Of a DNA stretch of 47,550 bases, positions 38,853-47,496 are shown piece by piece. Each line of letters starts with the position of its first letter. Position 1 is the stretch's first letter. The position numbers and the translations under genes were made by a program. The stretch comes from Chloroflexota bacterium (lineage in GTDB: Bacteria; Chloroflexota; Anaerolineae; UBA4142). Location: assembly GCA_016865935.1 (NCBI GenBank), contig VGOB01000005.1, positions 1 through 47,550 on the forward strand, given 5' to 3'. The notes under the pieces were generated by a model, which worked only from the letters and a program-made list of their open reading frames with translations, searched no databases and was not told the origin of the DNA.

Positions 38853-38877
38853 TGGTTCATTGGCTCATTGGTTCATT
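38846..38877. repeat. 8-bp tandem repeat tract J over a gene junction
   Basis: GGCTCATT, GGTTCATT, GGCTCATT, GGTTCATT: four 8-bp units. On the minus strand they carry the GH1 stop codon (38857-38859), its last residues NEPMSQ, and the candidate ATG 38852 of the aldolase. Several ATGA overlaps are created by the repeat itself, and no Shine-Dalgarno is seen. Confidence 0.85.
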
Positions 38878-40173
38878 GACTAGCGCGTTTTCGCGCGCGA
38901 TGCGCGCGTAGATCGCCGCGCTCGGTTTGGGTGTGCGCGTTTGCGTCGCGCGATCATTCGCGAGCAGACCGAAACGCAACGTGTAACCTTCGATCCATTC
39001 AAAGTTGTCCACGAGCGTCCAGTAAAAATATCCTTTGACCGGCGCGCCCTCTTGGATCGCGCGCTGCAACGCGACAAGGTGCGTAATGAGATAACGTGCG
39101 CGTAGTTCATCATTGCGATCACAAATGCCGTTCTCGCAAATGTAAATCGGTTTGTCCTTGCCATACCCAGCGAGCCACTTGATCGTACGATAAAACGCGT
39201 CGGGGTCAATATCGCCCTTGCCGAACCATTCGAGCAACTCGTCGTCGTACGGCACGCCCCAGGGTTGCGCGGGCAACGCCCGACCGAAGAGCGAACCCGG
39301 TTGCGAAAAATCTACCGCGATGCGTCGCGCGAAATAGTAATTCAAGCCGATGAAATCCTGCGTGCCGATTGCCTCGCGCACATCTCCACTGCCCATCGGA
39401 AAACGCAGACGACCATCTTGCAGTGCGAGCAGAAACACGCGATTGTACGCGTAATCCTGCACGCGGACGATGACGCGATTCAACGCGGACTCTGGACGCG
39501 CGGGCTTGAACGCGAGCATGTTATGCGCCAAGCCAACTCGCGCGTGCGGCTGGACGCGATGAAGCGCGCGATACGCCGCGGCGTGTCCGCGCAAGACGTT
39601 CGTCAGCACGCGCATCGCCAAGCCGAAATCGCTTTTGCCGGGGGGCCACTTGGCGTTGACGTAGCCGGTATACGTGTAGACCATCGGCTCGTTGATCGTG
39701 ATCCAGAAATCGCACAGGTCGCCCAATTCTTGCGCGACGCGCGTCGCGAATCGTTCGAACAAGGGAACAACCGCGTCAGTTTCCCACGCGCCGCGCGCGC
39801 GCAACCACAACGGATTGGCAAAATGATGGAGCGTGACGAGCGGCGTCAGTCCGCGCTCGCGCAGCGCGGTCAACACGCGGCGATAGAACGCGAACGCGTC
39901 CGCATCCCACTCGTTTTCGCGCGGCTCGATCCGGCTCCATTCAATCGAGAGGCGATGCGCGTTTTGGTGCAGCGCGCGCGCCAGATCGAAATCGGCGCGA
40001 TACTTTTCGCCGCGCCACCAATCGCACGCGACGGCGGACGAATCGCCGTTTTTGATGCGCCCGGGAATTTGTTCCCACGCCCACCAATCGTTGTTATCGT
40101 TTCCGCCTTCAACCTGATGCGCGGCGGTCGCGGTGCCCCAGAGAAAGCCGTCGGGAAATTGTAACGTCGTCAT
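38857..40173 (-). CDS. glycoside hydrolase family 1 beta-glucosidase-like
   Basis: 438 residues. FPDGFLWGTATAAHQVEGG is the GH1 start signature. The acid/base is E162 in TINEPMVYTYTG and the nucleophile E347 in IYICENGICD. HHFANPLWL and YFYWTLVDNFEW complete the barrel signature. It hydrolyses beta-glucosides, galactosides or fucosides; which cannot be decided. No signal peptide, so it acts in the cytosol. The last residues NEPMSQ are from the octamer repeat. Its ATG overlaps the stop of the aspartic protease-like gene. Confidence 0.95.
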   Translation of the reverse strand: MTTLQFPDGFLWGTATAAHQVEGGNDNNDWWAWEQIPGRIKNGDSSAVACDWWRGEKYRADFDLARALHQNAHRLSIEWSRIEPRENEWDADAFAFYRRVLTALRERGLTPLVTLHHFANPLWLRARGAWETDAVVPLFERFATRVAQELGDLCDFWITINEPMVYTYTGYVNAKWPPGKSDFGLAMRVLTNVLRGHAAAYRALHRVQPHARVGLAHNMLAFKPARPESALNRVIVRVQDYAYNRVFLLALQDGRLRFPMGSGDVREAIGTQDFIGLNYYFARRIAVDFSQPGSLFGRALPAQPWGVPYDDELLEWFGKGDIDPDAFYRTIKWLAGYGKDKPIYICENGICDRNDELRARYLITHLVALQRAIQEGAPVKGYFYWTLVDNFEWIEGYTLRFGLLANDRATQTRTPKPSAAIYARIARENALVNEPMSQ

Positions 40174-40580
40174 TGCTTGACGCGAATCTCCTTTCGAAGG
40201 TGATTGAACTCGAACGTAAAATGGTCGAACACGTCGAGCCGCCCGAGCAAAAGACTAGCCGCGTCCGTCTGCGCCCACCCGACGCGCGCCACCACCATCA
40301 CACCGGAGCCGATTCGGATGCCGACCTTCTTTACAATCGTTGCCACCGCCCCACCACCCTCACCGGCAAAGTCAATGACCGGCTCACCGCGCGAAGTTAA
40401 TCCAAGTTGCGCGCCAAAACGGTACGGCAGAATCGTAATGTCTGCGCCTGAATCGAGATATGGATAGAGTCTCAAACGATTGCCGGCGTAAAAGAAATCG
40501 GCGATCACAATTGGTTCGGCAACAAGGCCAAAATCGGGATCTGATGCAGGCGAACACTTGAAGACTGCAACAGTTTTCAT
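40170..40580 (-). CDS. retropepsin-like aspartic protease domain protein
   Basis: 136 residues. YPYLDSGADITILPYRF has the DSGAD/ΦΦ pattern of a single-lobe aspartic protease (D43 approx.), and LLLGRLDVFDHF is the second conserved strand. Such small soluble proteins would work as homodimers. It starts with ATG overlapping the DUF5678 gene (ATGA) and is followed the same way by the GH1 gene. The pairing with a DUF5678 protein is common in Chloroflexi and cyanobacteria by recollection. Target unknown. Confidence 0.8.
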   Translation of the reverse strand: MKTVAVFKCSPASDPDFGLVAEPIVIADFFYAGNRLRLYPYLDSGADITILPYRFGAQLGLTSRGEPVIDFAGEGGGAVATIVKKVGIRIGSGVMVVARVGWAQTDAASLLLGRLDVFDHFTFEFNHLRKEIRVKQ

Positions 40581-40891
40581 AGCAGTTTGTGCCGCGCCTT
40601 CGCCACCTTGAACAGATTCACTTCGCTGGGTTCTTTTCCGTAACGTTCGCGCACTTGCGCTAACACGCGATCCAAATCTGTCCCGTGCGCCAAGATCTGA
40701 TCACCGATGAAGGCAATGGTCTCCCCGCGATACTCGCGCCACTCGTCAGGCGCGAGCGGCACGATTCCGCGCGCGGATGCCCGCCTAGATAAACGCGGCG
40801 CGCTTGTTCTGTAGATCATCGCGCGTTCTCTGGCGATCCGCGCGGGTGTTTTTTTGTTCTGGTTATTTTTCGTGCGTTTACGCGTTGGCAT
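40577..40891 (-). CDS. DUF5678 domain-containing protein
   Basis: 104 residues from ATG 40891, which has GGAGG a few bases upstream (GGAGGAAACTATG); the GTG at 40903 is less likely. A basic N-terminus (MPTRKRTKNNQNKKTPAR) is followed by LAPDEWREYRGETIAFIGDQ and HGTDLDRVLAQVRERYG, the DUF5678 core. Function unknown. The domain is regularly next to retropepsin-like genes, as here, and might be the partner or substrate of that protease. Confidence 0.82.
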   Translation of the reverse strand: MPTRKRTKNNQNKKTPARIARERAMIYRTSAPRLSRRASARGIVPLAPDEWREYRGETIAFIGDQILAHGTDLDRVLAQVRERYGKEPSEVNLFKVAKARHKLL

Positions 40892-40940
40892 AGTTTCCTC
40901 CACCCGATCACTGTTCGACCGATTAACCCCGATCGCCGCG

Positions 40941-43394
40941 TTACCCGCGCACGCCGATCAACTCGAACACTTGTACCGGCGCGGCGCGCCCTTTGACGAC
41001 GAGCGTTTCCCGCGCGCGCGCGTGCACTTGCGATTCGATCGACGCGTAGGTGGCGCGCGAGATCAGAATTTGATTTTCCTCCGCGTTCTCCTGCAACCGT
41101 TTCGCCACGTTGACCGGATCGCCGATGGCGGTATAGTTCATCAACTCGCGCGTGCCGATGTTGCCGACCACCGCCTCGCCGGTGTGAATGCCGATCCGAA
41201 AATACATGCGGAGCGCGGCGGGCAACTTGGGCGCATACGTCGCGACTTCGCGCTGGAGCGTCAGCGCCGCGCACGCCGCGCGCCACGCGTGATCGCGCTG
41301 CGGCAGCGGCACGTTGAAAATCGCCATCACGCCATCGCCCATAAATTTGTCGAGCGTCCCTTCGTACTTGAGAATCGTCTTCGCCGCGAGCGACAAGTAT
41401 CCGTTCAATACTTTGATCAATTCTTCCGGCGGCAACTGTTCCGCCAGGTTGGTAAAGCCGCGCATATCCGCGAACAGCGCGGTGATCAAATGGCGTTCGC
41501 CGCCGAGCGCGACGCGGCGCGGATCGGCGAGCAAGCCCTCCACGACCGTCGGCGCGACGTAATGCTCGAAGGTTGCGCGGACGCGCTGGGTTTCTTGTTC
41601 TTGCGCGCGGCGTTGCATTTCCAGCCGCGCCTGCTCGGTCAGGTCTTCGATCACGATCGCGATGCCGACCATTTCGCCGCCGCGCCGCATCGCCGAAAGT
41701 TGCAAGGTGAGATGGACGGTGCCGCGTCCGTGCACGCGCGCGGTGACATCGCGCACCAGCGGCAACGCGTGGTTCTCCCACAACCGCGTCAAGAGCGCGG
41801 ACACCTGCGCGCCTTCGAAAGCGGGCAGCACTTGATCGTACGGGCGACCCAGCGCTTTGGAGACCGGTATCCGAAAAATTTCTTCCGCCGCGCGGTTGAA
41901 ACTGATGATCTTGCTTTCGCGATTCAGCGTCAGCACGCCGGTCGCGATGCTCGCCAGGGTCGAATCGAGATAATCGCGCATCGAACGGATCTGCGACATT
42001 TGATCGCGCAAATCGGAGAGCAGGCGCGCGTTTTCCAACGCGACCGCGCTCTGATCGGCGAGCGTCATCAGCATCGTGAGATCGGCGTCGTTGTAGCGGT
42101 CGCCGGAAATTTTCGCGCCGACGATCCACGCGCCGATCCAAACGCCGCGACTCAGGATCGGCACGTAGATCTCGCCGCGCAATTTTTGGAGCGCGGCGCG
42201 CGTTTCGATCGGAACGTCGGCGTACTGCGGCAGACGATCCACGTCGTACTGCAACAACGGCTTGGCGCGCGCCAACACGCGCGCGATGGAGGATTCTTCC
42301 TCCAGTTGGATTTCCGGCGGCACATCCTTGGGCGCCAGCACGGGGCAAATGATGTACTGCGTCGCCTGGCGACTGACCAACGCCAGCGTGACCGCGCGCG
42401 CGCCCAACGCAGTTTCCAGCAGCGCGCGCCCTTCGCTGGCAAGTTCATCCAGGTCGATCCGCGCGCTGAGCCGCTGGCTGAAATCTTGCACGATGGATTG
42501 CGCGCTGTAGCGTTGATCGAACAACAGCGCGCGCGTGTACCGTCCGACCCAGGAACGCAACGGCTGATAAACGACCGTCAACAACACGGCAACGATCAAT
42601 CCGCCGCTGATCATTTGCACATTGTCCGCGCCGCGCCACAGGATGAAGGCAACTGCCAACGCGAGCGAATAAATCAGCAAGCCGAACGCGGACAAGACGA
42701 TCACGTAGATCGCCTGACGCAACAGGGTCCGCAGATCCATCAAATCGTGCTGGAGCGTCGCGTACACGATCACCAACATTCCCAGCATTTGCAACGCGAC
42801 GGCTAGCGGACGAATCGGCGCGCCGATCAACATTTCGAGCGCGCCTTCGGCGAGCAGAAACGGCGACGCGAGCGCGAGGTACATCAACCGATTGCGGTGC
42901 AACGGGCTGGGCAGGCGCTGATATTCGCGCGTGCCGAAGATCGCGACCAAACCACTGTACAGGCACCACACGAGCGCGCGAATCAGCCAGACCAGCAGAC
43001 CGGATGAAATGAGCACGACCCCCAGATCGAATAAAATCTGGCTGAGGTCTGCGGCGATCATCGCGAGCAATAAAATCGCGCCGCCGATCAGTCCGTACGG
43101 TTTGCGCTCGCGGCGAATGAACACGCGCGCGAACGCGTAGAAAAATAGCGGCAGCGCGGCTTGCGCGTAGACGAACAGGCGGAAGAACACCGCGCCGACG
43201 ACGGGAACGGCGGAAGCGATCGACGCGACGATCAACGCAAGCGCGCTGAATGCGGCAAGCCCCACGTAGAGCAACAGACGCTGATCGAGCGCGGCGCTCC
43301 AACAGCCGCGCCGCGCCAAAAACACGAGCAGGGCGATGTAAAACAAAAACGCGATCAGATGAACTGACCAGGAATACTCTTGATACCACGTCAT
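40941..43394 (-). CDS. membrane adenylate/guanylate cyclase with GAF and PAS domains
   Basis: 817 residues. Seven to eight N-terminal membrane helices (to about 290) are followed by a GAF domain (about 300-480, with FDQRYSAQSIVQDFSQRL and YVPILSRGVWIGAWIVGAK), a PAS domain (about 490-610, TLASIATGVLTLNRESKIIS) and a class III cyclase domain (about 630-815). ITALFADMRGFTNLAEQLPP supplies the first metal Asp and MGDGVMAIFN the second; NYTAIGDPVNVAKRLQ closes the active site. It makes cAMP or cGMP in response to a membrane or small-ligand signal. It is only three bases after the aldehyde dehydrogenase stop. Confidence 0.92.
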   Translation of the reverse strand: MTWYQEYSWSVHLIAFLFYIALLVFLARRGCWSAALDQRLLLYVGLAAFSALALIVASIASAVPVVGAVFFRLFVYAQAALPLFFYAFARVFIRRERKPYGLIGGAILLLAMIAADLSQILFDLGVVLISSGLLVWLIRALVWCLYSGLVAIFGTREYQRLPSPLHRNRLMYLALASPFLLAEGALEMLIGAPIRPLAVALQMLGMLVIVYATLQHDLMDLRTLLRQAIYVIVLSAFGLLIYSLALAVAFILWRGADNVQMISGGLIVAVLLTVVYQPLRSWVGRYTRALLFDQRYSAQSIVQDFSQRLSARIDLDELASEGRALLETALGARAVTLALVSRQATQYIICPVLAPKDVPPEIQLEEESSIARVLARAKPLLQYDVDRLPQYADVPIETRAALQKLRGEIYVPILSRGVWIGAWIVGAKISGDRYNDADLTMLMTLADQSAVALENARLLSDLRDQMSQIRSMRDYLDSTLASIATGVLTLNRESKIISFNRAAEEIFRIPVSKALGRPYDQVLPAFEGAQVSALLTRLWENHALPLVRDVTARVHGRGTVHLTLQLSAMRRGGEMVGIAIVIEDLTEQARLEMQRRAQEQETQRVRATFEHYVAPTVVEGLLADPRRVALGGERHLITALFADMRGFTNLAEQLPPEELIKVLNGYLSLAAKTILKYEGTLDKFMGDGVMAIFNVPLPQRDHAWRAACAALTLQREVATYAPKLPAALRMYFRIGIHTGEAVVGNIGTRELMNYTAIGDPVNVAKRLQENAEENQILISRATYASIESQVHARARETLVVKGRAAPVQVFELIGVRG

Positions 43395-43397
43395 ACG

Positions 43398-44810
43398 TCA
43401 AACGATTCGGAACGCGTCCACCAACACGCAACGCCGTTCGCGCGTGAACGTCTTGGGACGCGTCATCCCTTCGCCGGTGTACCCGGCAATCGAAAACGAG
43501 GTAAATCCTTCGCCGCCGTAGCCGAGTCCGGCGAGACAAGGTCCGTTCTTCACGAAGATCGAAACGTTGATCTCTTTCGCCATTCGACTCAGGTGATCGA
43601 GGTTGCGCGAGTGCATCACGGCGGTATGCCGGTTGCCGCTTTCCGCCGCAATCGCGAAATCAATCGCGTCGTCGGCGTGCGGCATACGCACGAGCGGCAG
43701 AATCGGCATCATTTGTTCCGTCCACACGAGCGTGTGCTCGCGCGGCACATCGGCAATCGCGAGCCGCACTTCATCGCCGACGGTGATGCCGATCTCTTTG
43801 AGAATCACCGACGGATTTTGTCCAACCATTTTTTTGTTCAGCGCGGTGTGATGCCCCGGTTTCATCGGTTCCGTAAAAATTACTTTTTCGAGTCGCGCGA
43901 TTTCGTCTTGCGTCAAGATGCGACAACCCAGTCCGCGCAGCGCGGCGATCAAACGATCCGCGACCGCGTCCACGACGATCAATTCCTTCTCGTCAATGCA
44001 AATGATGTTGTTATCGAACGACGCGCCCTTGATGATGTCGCGCGCGGCTTGATCGAGGTCGGCGGTTTCGTCTACGACGATGGGCGGATTGCCGGGACCG
44101 GCGCACACCGCGCGCTTGCCGGATTGCATCGCGACTTGGACGACCGCGCCGCCTCCTGTGACGAGCGTGAGTTGCGTCCCCGGATGTTTCATCAACTCCT
44201 GCGCGCTCTCGATTGTCGGCGCGGCGATGCCGCAAACAAGGTTCGCCGGACCGCCCGCCGCGATGATCGCTTGATTGATCACCGCGACCGCGCGCCCGGA
44301 ACATTCCTTCGCGCTCGGATGCGGATTGAAGACGACGCCGTTGCCGCCCGCGATCATCGCAATCGAATTGTTGATCACCGTCGCGGTCGGATTCGTTACC
44401 GGCGTAATCGAACCGATGACGCCGAACGGCGCGCGCTCGAGCAAGGTCAAACCGCGATCGCCGCTCCATGCGATCGGCTCCAGGTCTTCGATGCCCGGCG
44501 TTTTGTTGATGACGAGCAGATTCTTTTCGATCTTGTCTTCGTAACGCCCCAAGCCAGTCTCGCGCCACGCCGCCCACGACAACACCTGCGCGTTCTCGCG
44601 CAATCGCTCGCGCATATGCGCGATGATCCCTTTGCGCTTTTCGACCGGCAGCGCGATCCACATCTTTTGCGCGCGCTGTGACGCGGCAACCGCGCGGTTC
44701 ACGTCGGGAAACAAGCCGGTCGAAACTGGCGCGTCCGGTTTTTGTTCTTTCAATTCCGCTAAAACATATTGGACGATGTTGGTGATGTCGCGTTCGGATA
44801 GTTCAGGCAT
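43398..44810 (-). CDS. CoA-acylating aldehyde dehydrogenase, PduP/EutE type
   Basis: 470 residues. Residues 1-21 (MPELSERDITNIVQYVLAEL) form an amphipathic helix like the encapsulation peptides that target enzymes into bacterial microcompartments. The catalytic cysteine is C271 in SFDNNIICIDEKE, after VTGGGAVVQVAM and AGPGNPPIVVD. GYTGEGMTRPKTFTRERRC ends the protein as in PduP/EutE. It oxidises a short aldehyde such as propionaldehyde or acetaldehyde to the acyl-CoA with NAD. The EutN-type gene lies directly upstream and the class II aldolase farther downstream, supporting a microcompartment role. Confidence 0.92.
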   Translation of the reverse strand: MPELSERDITNIVQYVLAELKEQKPDAPVSTGLFPDVNRAVAASQRAQKMWIALPVEKRKGIIAHMRERLRENAQVLSWAAWRETGLGRYEDKIEKNLLVINKTPGIEDLEPIAWSGDRGLTLLERAPFGVIGSITPVTNPTATVINNSIAMIAGGNGVVFNPHPSAKECSGRAVAVINQAIIAAGGPANLVCGIAAPTIESAQELMKHPGTQLTLVTGGGAVVQVAMQSGKRAVCAGPGNPPIVVDETADLDQAARDIIKGASFDNNIICIDEKELIVVDAVADRLIAALRGLGCRILTQDEIARLEKVIFTEPMKPGHHTALNKKMVGQNPSVILKEIGITVGDEVRLAIADVPREHTLVWTEQMMPILPLVRMPHADDAIDFAIAAESGNRHTAVMHSRNLDHLSRMAKEINVSIFVKNGPCLAGLGYGGEGFTSFSIAGYTGEGMTRPKTFTRERRCVLVDAFRIV

Positions 44811-44820
44811 AATAGACCCC

Positions 44821-44841
44821 CAGACATCAGACGTCAGACAG
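44821..44841. repeat. heptad repeat tract X (CAGACGT family)
   Basis: Three units CAGACAT, CAGACGT, CAGACAG. On the minus strand they encode the final residues LSDV and the TGA stop of the EutN gene, another case of a gene end made of heptads. Confidence 0.75.
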
Positions 44842-45102
44842 ATTCACCGAATCAATCACGCCGACAATCGAAGAACGCACCGGCTGATCTTTCACGCCGA
44901 GAATTTGCCGCGTCGAGCCGCCCTCTTGGCAGACCAGCACAATATCGCCGACGCCAGAGCGCGTCAAATCCACCGCGACAAACGCGTCGTCCGGTTTATC
45001 GCCGGGCAAATGCAGCGGCTGGACGATCATAATTTTTTGATTTTGGTACACCGGATGCTTCACTGTGGAAACAACGGTGCCGATGACTTTGGAGATTAGC
45101 AT
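44827..45102 (-). CDS. EutN/CcmL family microcompartment vertex protein
   Basis: 91 residues. MLISKVIGTVVSTVKHP, then KIMIVQPLHL, then FVAVDLTRSGVGDIVLVCQE and SSIVGVIDSVN match the pentameric BMC-P proteins that cap the vertices of microcompartment shells. The ATG overlaps the last codons of the dienelactone hydrolase gene in another frame. No BMC-H hexamer gene is in the window, so the rest of the shell must lie outside it or be missing. C-terminal residues come from tract X. Confidence 0.92.
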   Translation of the reverse strand: MLISKVIGTVVSTVKHPVYQNQKIMIVQPLHLPGDKPDDAFVAVDLTRSGVGDIVLVCQEGGSTRQILGVKDQPVRSSIVGVIDSVNLSDV

Positions 45103-45785
45103 AGTTGGAGATTGGAGATTGGAGATTGGAGATTAGTTTTCAGGAATTCGATTGTTCTGTCCCACGCCAGTTTTGCCGCGCGCGCGTTGTACGCATCTGC
45201 GCGGTCGCTCTCAAAGAACCAATGCGACGTACCTGGGTAGGTGAAGAATTCCGCGTCTTTGCCCGCCGCGCCAAGTTGCTTTTCCAATTTCTTGACGCCG
45301 GATGCCGCCACGTACTCGTCGCGCTCGGCGAGATGGAACTGGAATGCGGACGGGCTGTCGCGATAATCGCCGTTGCGCGACGCGTAAAACGCGACAGTTG
45401 CGGCGACCGCGCTCGCTTTCTGCTCCGCGAACCAGAGCGCCCAATAGCCACCGAGCGAAAATCCGACGACGCCAAGCGCGCGCTTGTTTCCGCACAGCGC
45501 GCGCAGTTGCGCGGCAGCTTGCGCGATTTCGTCGGCGACGACATCGCGCTTGAGCGTGCCGCGCAGTTTCTTTGCCTCCGCGATGGTTGACGCGACCGCG
45601 CCGTGATACAAATCCGGCGCGAGCGCAACAAATCCTTCTTTCGCGAGCCGATCGCAGAATTTCTTGATGAACGGATTCAAGCCCCACCACGCGTGGAAAA
45701 CGAGGACACCTCCGGCTGTTCCGGATTTTGGCTGGGCGAGGTAGTGGGGGGCGATGGTGGGTTGGGGTTTAGTTTTACCAATCAT
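45096..45785 (-). CDS. dienelactone hydrolase family protein
   Basis: 229 residues, alpha/beta hydrolase. The nucleophile is S110 in VVGFSLGGYW (Ser instead of the Cys of true dienelactone hydrolases), with D156 in AERDEYVA and H188 in GTSHWFF. VFHAWWGLNPFIKKFCDRLA is the family N-terminal segment with the oxyanion loop. Substrate unknown. The last residues (NLQSPISNLQLC) are encoded by heptad tract I. Its start overlaps the sugar transferase stop as TAATG, so the two genes are coupled. Confidence 0.9.
   Translation of the reverse strand: MIGKTKPQPTIAPHYLAQPKSGTAGGVLVFHAWWGLNPFIKKFCDRLAKEGFVALAPDLYHGAVASTIAEAKKLRGTLKRDVVADEIAQAAAQLRALCGNKRALGVVGFSLGGYWALWFAEQKASAVAATVAFYASRNGDYRDSPSAFQFHLAERDEYVAASGVKKLEKQLGAAGKDAEFFTYPGTSHWFFESDRADAYNARAAKLAWDRTIEFLKTNLQSPISNLQLC
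45105..45139. repeat. heptad repeat tract I (TTGGAGA family)
   Basis: Four TTGGAGA units (45105-45132) followed by TTAGTTT. A further TTGGAGATTAG lies at 45089-45099 inside the EutN start but out of phase by two. On the coding strand the tract reads as the C-terminal LQSPISNLQ of the dienelactone hydrolase. Its coding-strand form AATCTCC is an anti-Shine-Dalgarno-like word placed just before the EutN start. Confidence 0.88.
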
Positions 45786-46435
45786 TAGTAAGCGCCTTGT
45801 CCACGAAGTGCCGCAGGTATCGTGTCCAGTAGTATCTTCAGATCAAGCCAGAACGACCGATGTTCAATGTACCAAATATCCAACTTGACCATTTCGTCAA
45901 AACTCATGAGGTTACCTGATCTTTGGACTTGCCACAGTCCGGTTACTCCTGGAATAACCTCCAAGCGGCGCTTGTGCCAATCCTTATAAAACTCGAATTC
46001 GTAGGCAAGAGGCGGACGCGGTCCTACCAGACTCATTTCGCCGCGCAATACATTAAGCAACTGGGGTAATTCATCTAGGCTTGTTTTGCGGAGAACTCTC
46101 CCAACCCGCGCTACGCGTGGATCATTGTCTGTTTTGAGAAAAACCTCTCCCTCATCAGCACGAAGAGGATTCGCTTTTCCCTGATCCGGTGTAATCAACA
46201 TCGTCCGGAATTTGAAAGCGCCGAAGGGCTTTCCCCAGCGCCCGATTCGCTTTTGCCGATGCAAAATTGGTCCCGGTGAATCAAGCTTGATCAAAACACA
46301 GATGACAAGAAAAACGGGTGCTATGAAAAATAATCCCGTCAGAGCCACTACGACGTCAAAGATTCTCTTGGTTAAGTTGTACAACCTGCGTTCGGAATCC
46401 TCATTTCGCCGGGCAGCCTGATCTTGGTATGTCAT
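45785..46435 (-). CDS. undecaprenyl-phosphate sugar transferase (bacterial sugar transferase)
   Basis: 216 residues from ATG 46435, overlapping the previous gene by [24 protein letters not shown] is the single N-terminal membrane helix region. [46 protein letters not shown] and [13 protein letters not shown] followed by PGVTGLWQV are the conserved segments of the PglC/WcaJ C-terminal domain. It attaches the first sugar phosphate to undecaprenyl phosphate and so probably starts the glycan built by the genes further along. It lacks the long N-terminal domain of WcaJ-type proteins and is of the short, monotopic kind. Confidence 0.93.
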   Translation of the reverse strand: MTYQDQAARRNEDSERRLYNLTKRIFDVVVALTGLFFIAPVFLVICVLIKLDSPGPILHRQKRIGRWGKPFGAFKFRTMLITPDQGKANPLRADEGEVFLKTDNDPRVARVGRVLRKTSLDELPQLLNVLRGEMSLVGPRPPLAYEFEFYKDWHKRRLEVIPGVTGLWQVQRSGNLMSFDEMVKLDIWYIEHRSFWLDLKILLDTIPAALRGQGAY

Positions 46436-47361
46436 TTTGTATCTTCCTTTGCCATAGATTTCAACACTTTCCGCAATGTAGATGAATCTCCAAGATGCCG
46501 AATGATTGAATCCCGGCACTCAACCAAGTCATCATACTCGATTCTATGAATACCAGCGATATCAGATATTTGCGTGCCCGGGCTTCCTTTCCGCGCTAGA
46601 AGTATCGTAAACTTACCGAGCATATACGCAAGCCCCAGCTCAAACATCACGTTTGGGTTGCTGTCAGAAATTTCGAAGATGCAAATTGCCCCTTGTTGCA
46701 ACGTATGACAAATCTCGCATGATATATGAACTGGCTCGAAATGTTCGTCAGGAAAGAACGGCCTCAAATTCATTTTTTGAAGAGCCTCAGTAACCATCGC
46801 CTTGAGACTTGGTGTCTTGTAATGGTCACTGGTAAACTGGAACCCCACGAAGACCTGCGAAGGATCCACAATGAGGGACAAATCGCAATCTTGTCCTGTT
46901 ATGGGACATCTTACTCCCGACTTGTACGGGGACTGGTTTTCTCTCGCATGCCCGATGATCTCGTCTATTTCCCGGAGATTAATTCTTGCCGATGTAACTT
47001 GCTTCAGCATCGAATCTTTCGCCTTCTCTGTGAATACTCTGTATCGCCAGAATTCTTCTTTGTTCAACCCGCCTTTCGCCATATCCAAATAGATTTCTTG
47101 TCGAGCCGCAAGAATTCGATTCCACGTCTCACTACCTTCTTGTAAGCTTTCTGTAACAGATTGCAGCCGCCTAGCAATCGGTGAAACGAAAGACGCATCC
47201 TGCTGATGCTCTATCCGTCTTTTCCCCACAGATGCTTGAAATAGCACCTGCAGGACTTCGGAAATCAAATCTGCTTTTGCTATTTCAAACCATGTGCAGA
47301 TGCTGCTCACATCCACTGGATCCAACGGCCCTATGATCCATGTGATAGCATCATTTTCCAT
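46432..47361 (-). CDS. TIR-like / nucleoside 2-deoxyribosyltransferase-like protein
   Basis: 309 residues. The N-terminal half (1-160) is helical and charged with no known domain. The C-terminal half holds VFVGFQFTSDHYKTPSLKAM, then FEISDSNPNVMFELGLAYML and GKFTILLARKG, the pattern of TIR-like and nucleoside deoxyribosyltransferase-like folds whose Glu (in NVMFELG) is catalytic for NAD or nucleoside hydrolysis. A CPITGQDC segment near 150 is also present. The base composition is clearly more AT-rich than the window, so it was probably acquired. A role in phage defence is possible but unproven. Confidence 0.72.
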   Translation of the reverse strand: MENDAITWIIGPLDPVDVSSICTWFEIAKADLISEVLQVLFQASVGKRRIEHQQDASFVSPIARRLQSVTESLQEGSETWNRILAARQEIYLDMAKGGLNKEEFWRYRVFTEKAKDSMLKQVTSARINLREIDEIIGHARENQSPYKSGVRCPITGQDCDLSLIVDPSQVFVGFQFTSDHYKTPSLKAMVTEALQKMNLRPFFPDEHFEPVHISCEICHTLQQGAICIFEISDSNPNVMFELGLAYMLGKFTILLARKGSPGTQISDIAGIHRIEYDDLVECRDSIIRHLGDSSTLRKVLKSMAKEDTK

Positions 47362-47496
47362 GCCATCAAACTGATTCTTAAATAAAGCCGAAACTGTATT
47401 TTCAATTTGTTCTAGTCGGGATACTAGTACTACAACGTTACTTCACGCTCAAAAACTGTGGTAGAATGCTCCCGATCCTTTCGGCAGGAGCAACCG
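47362..47496. promoter_or_regulatory. divergent intergenic region with candidate promoters
   Basis: AT-rich spacer between the TIR-like gene (minus) and a possible plus-strand gene. For the minus strand TTGAAA is followed after 17 bases by TTTAAG, a plausible promoter. For the plus strand TAGAAT (47462-47467) is a -10 candidate with a poor -35. GTGGTAGA (47458-47465) is repeated inverted as TCTACCAC (47502-47509). Confidence 0.45.

Noticed and set aside
43380..44681. Plus-strand frame of 433 residues opposite the aldehyde dehydrogenase
   Set aside because: It is rich in Arg, His and Asp with no domain; the opposite strand encodes a complete PduP/EutE-type enzyme.
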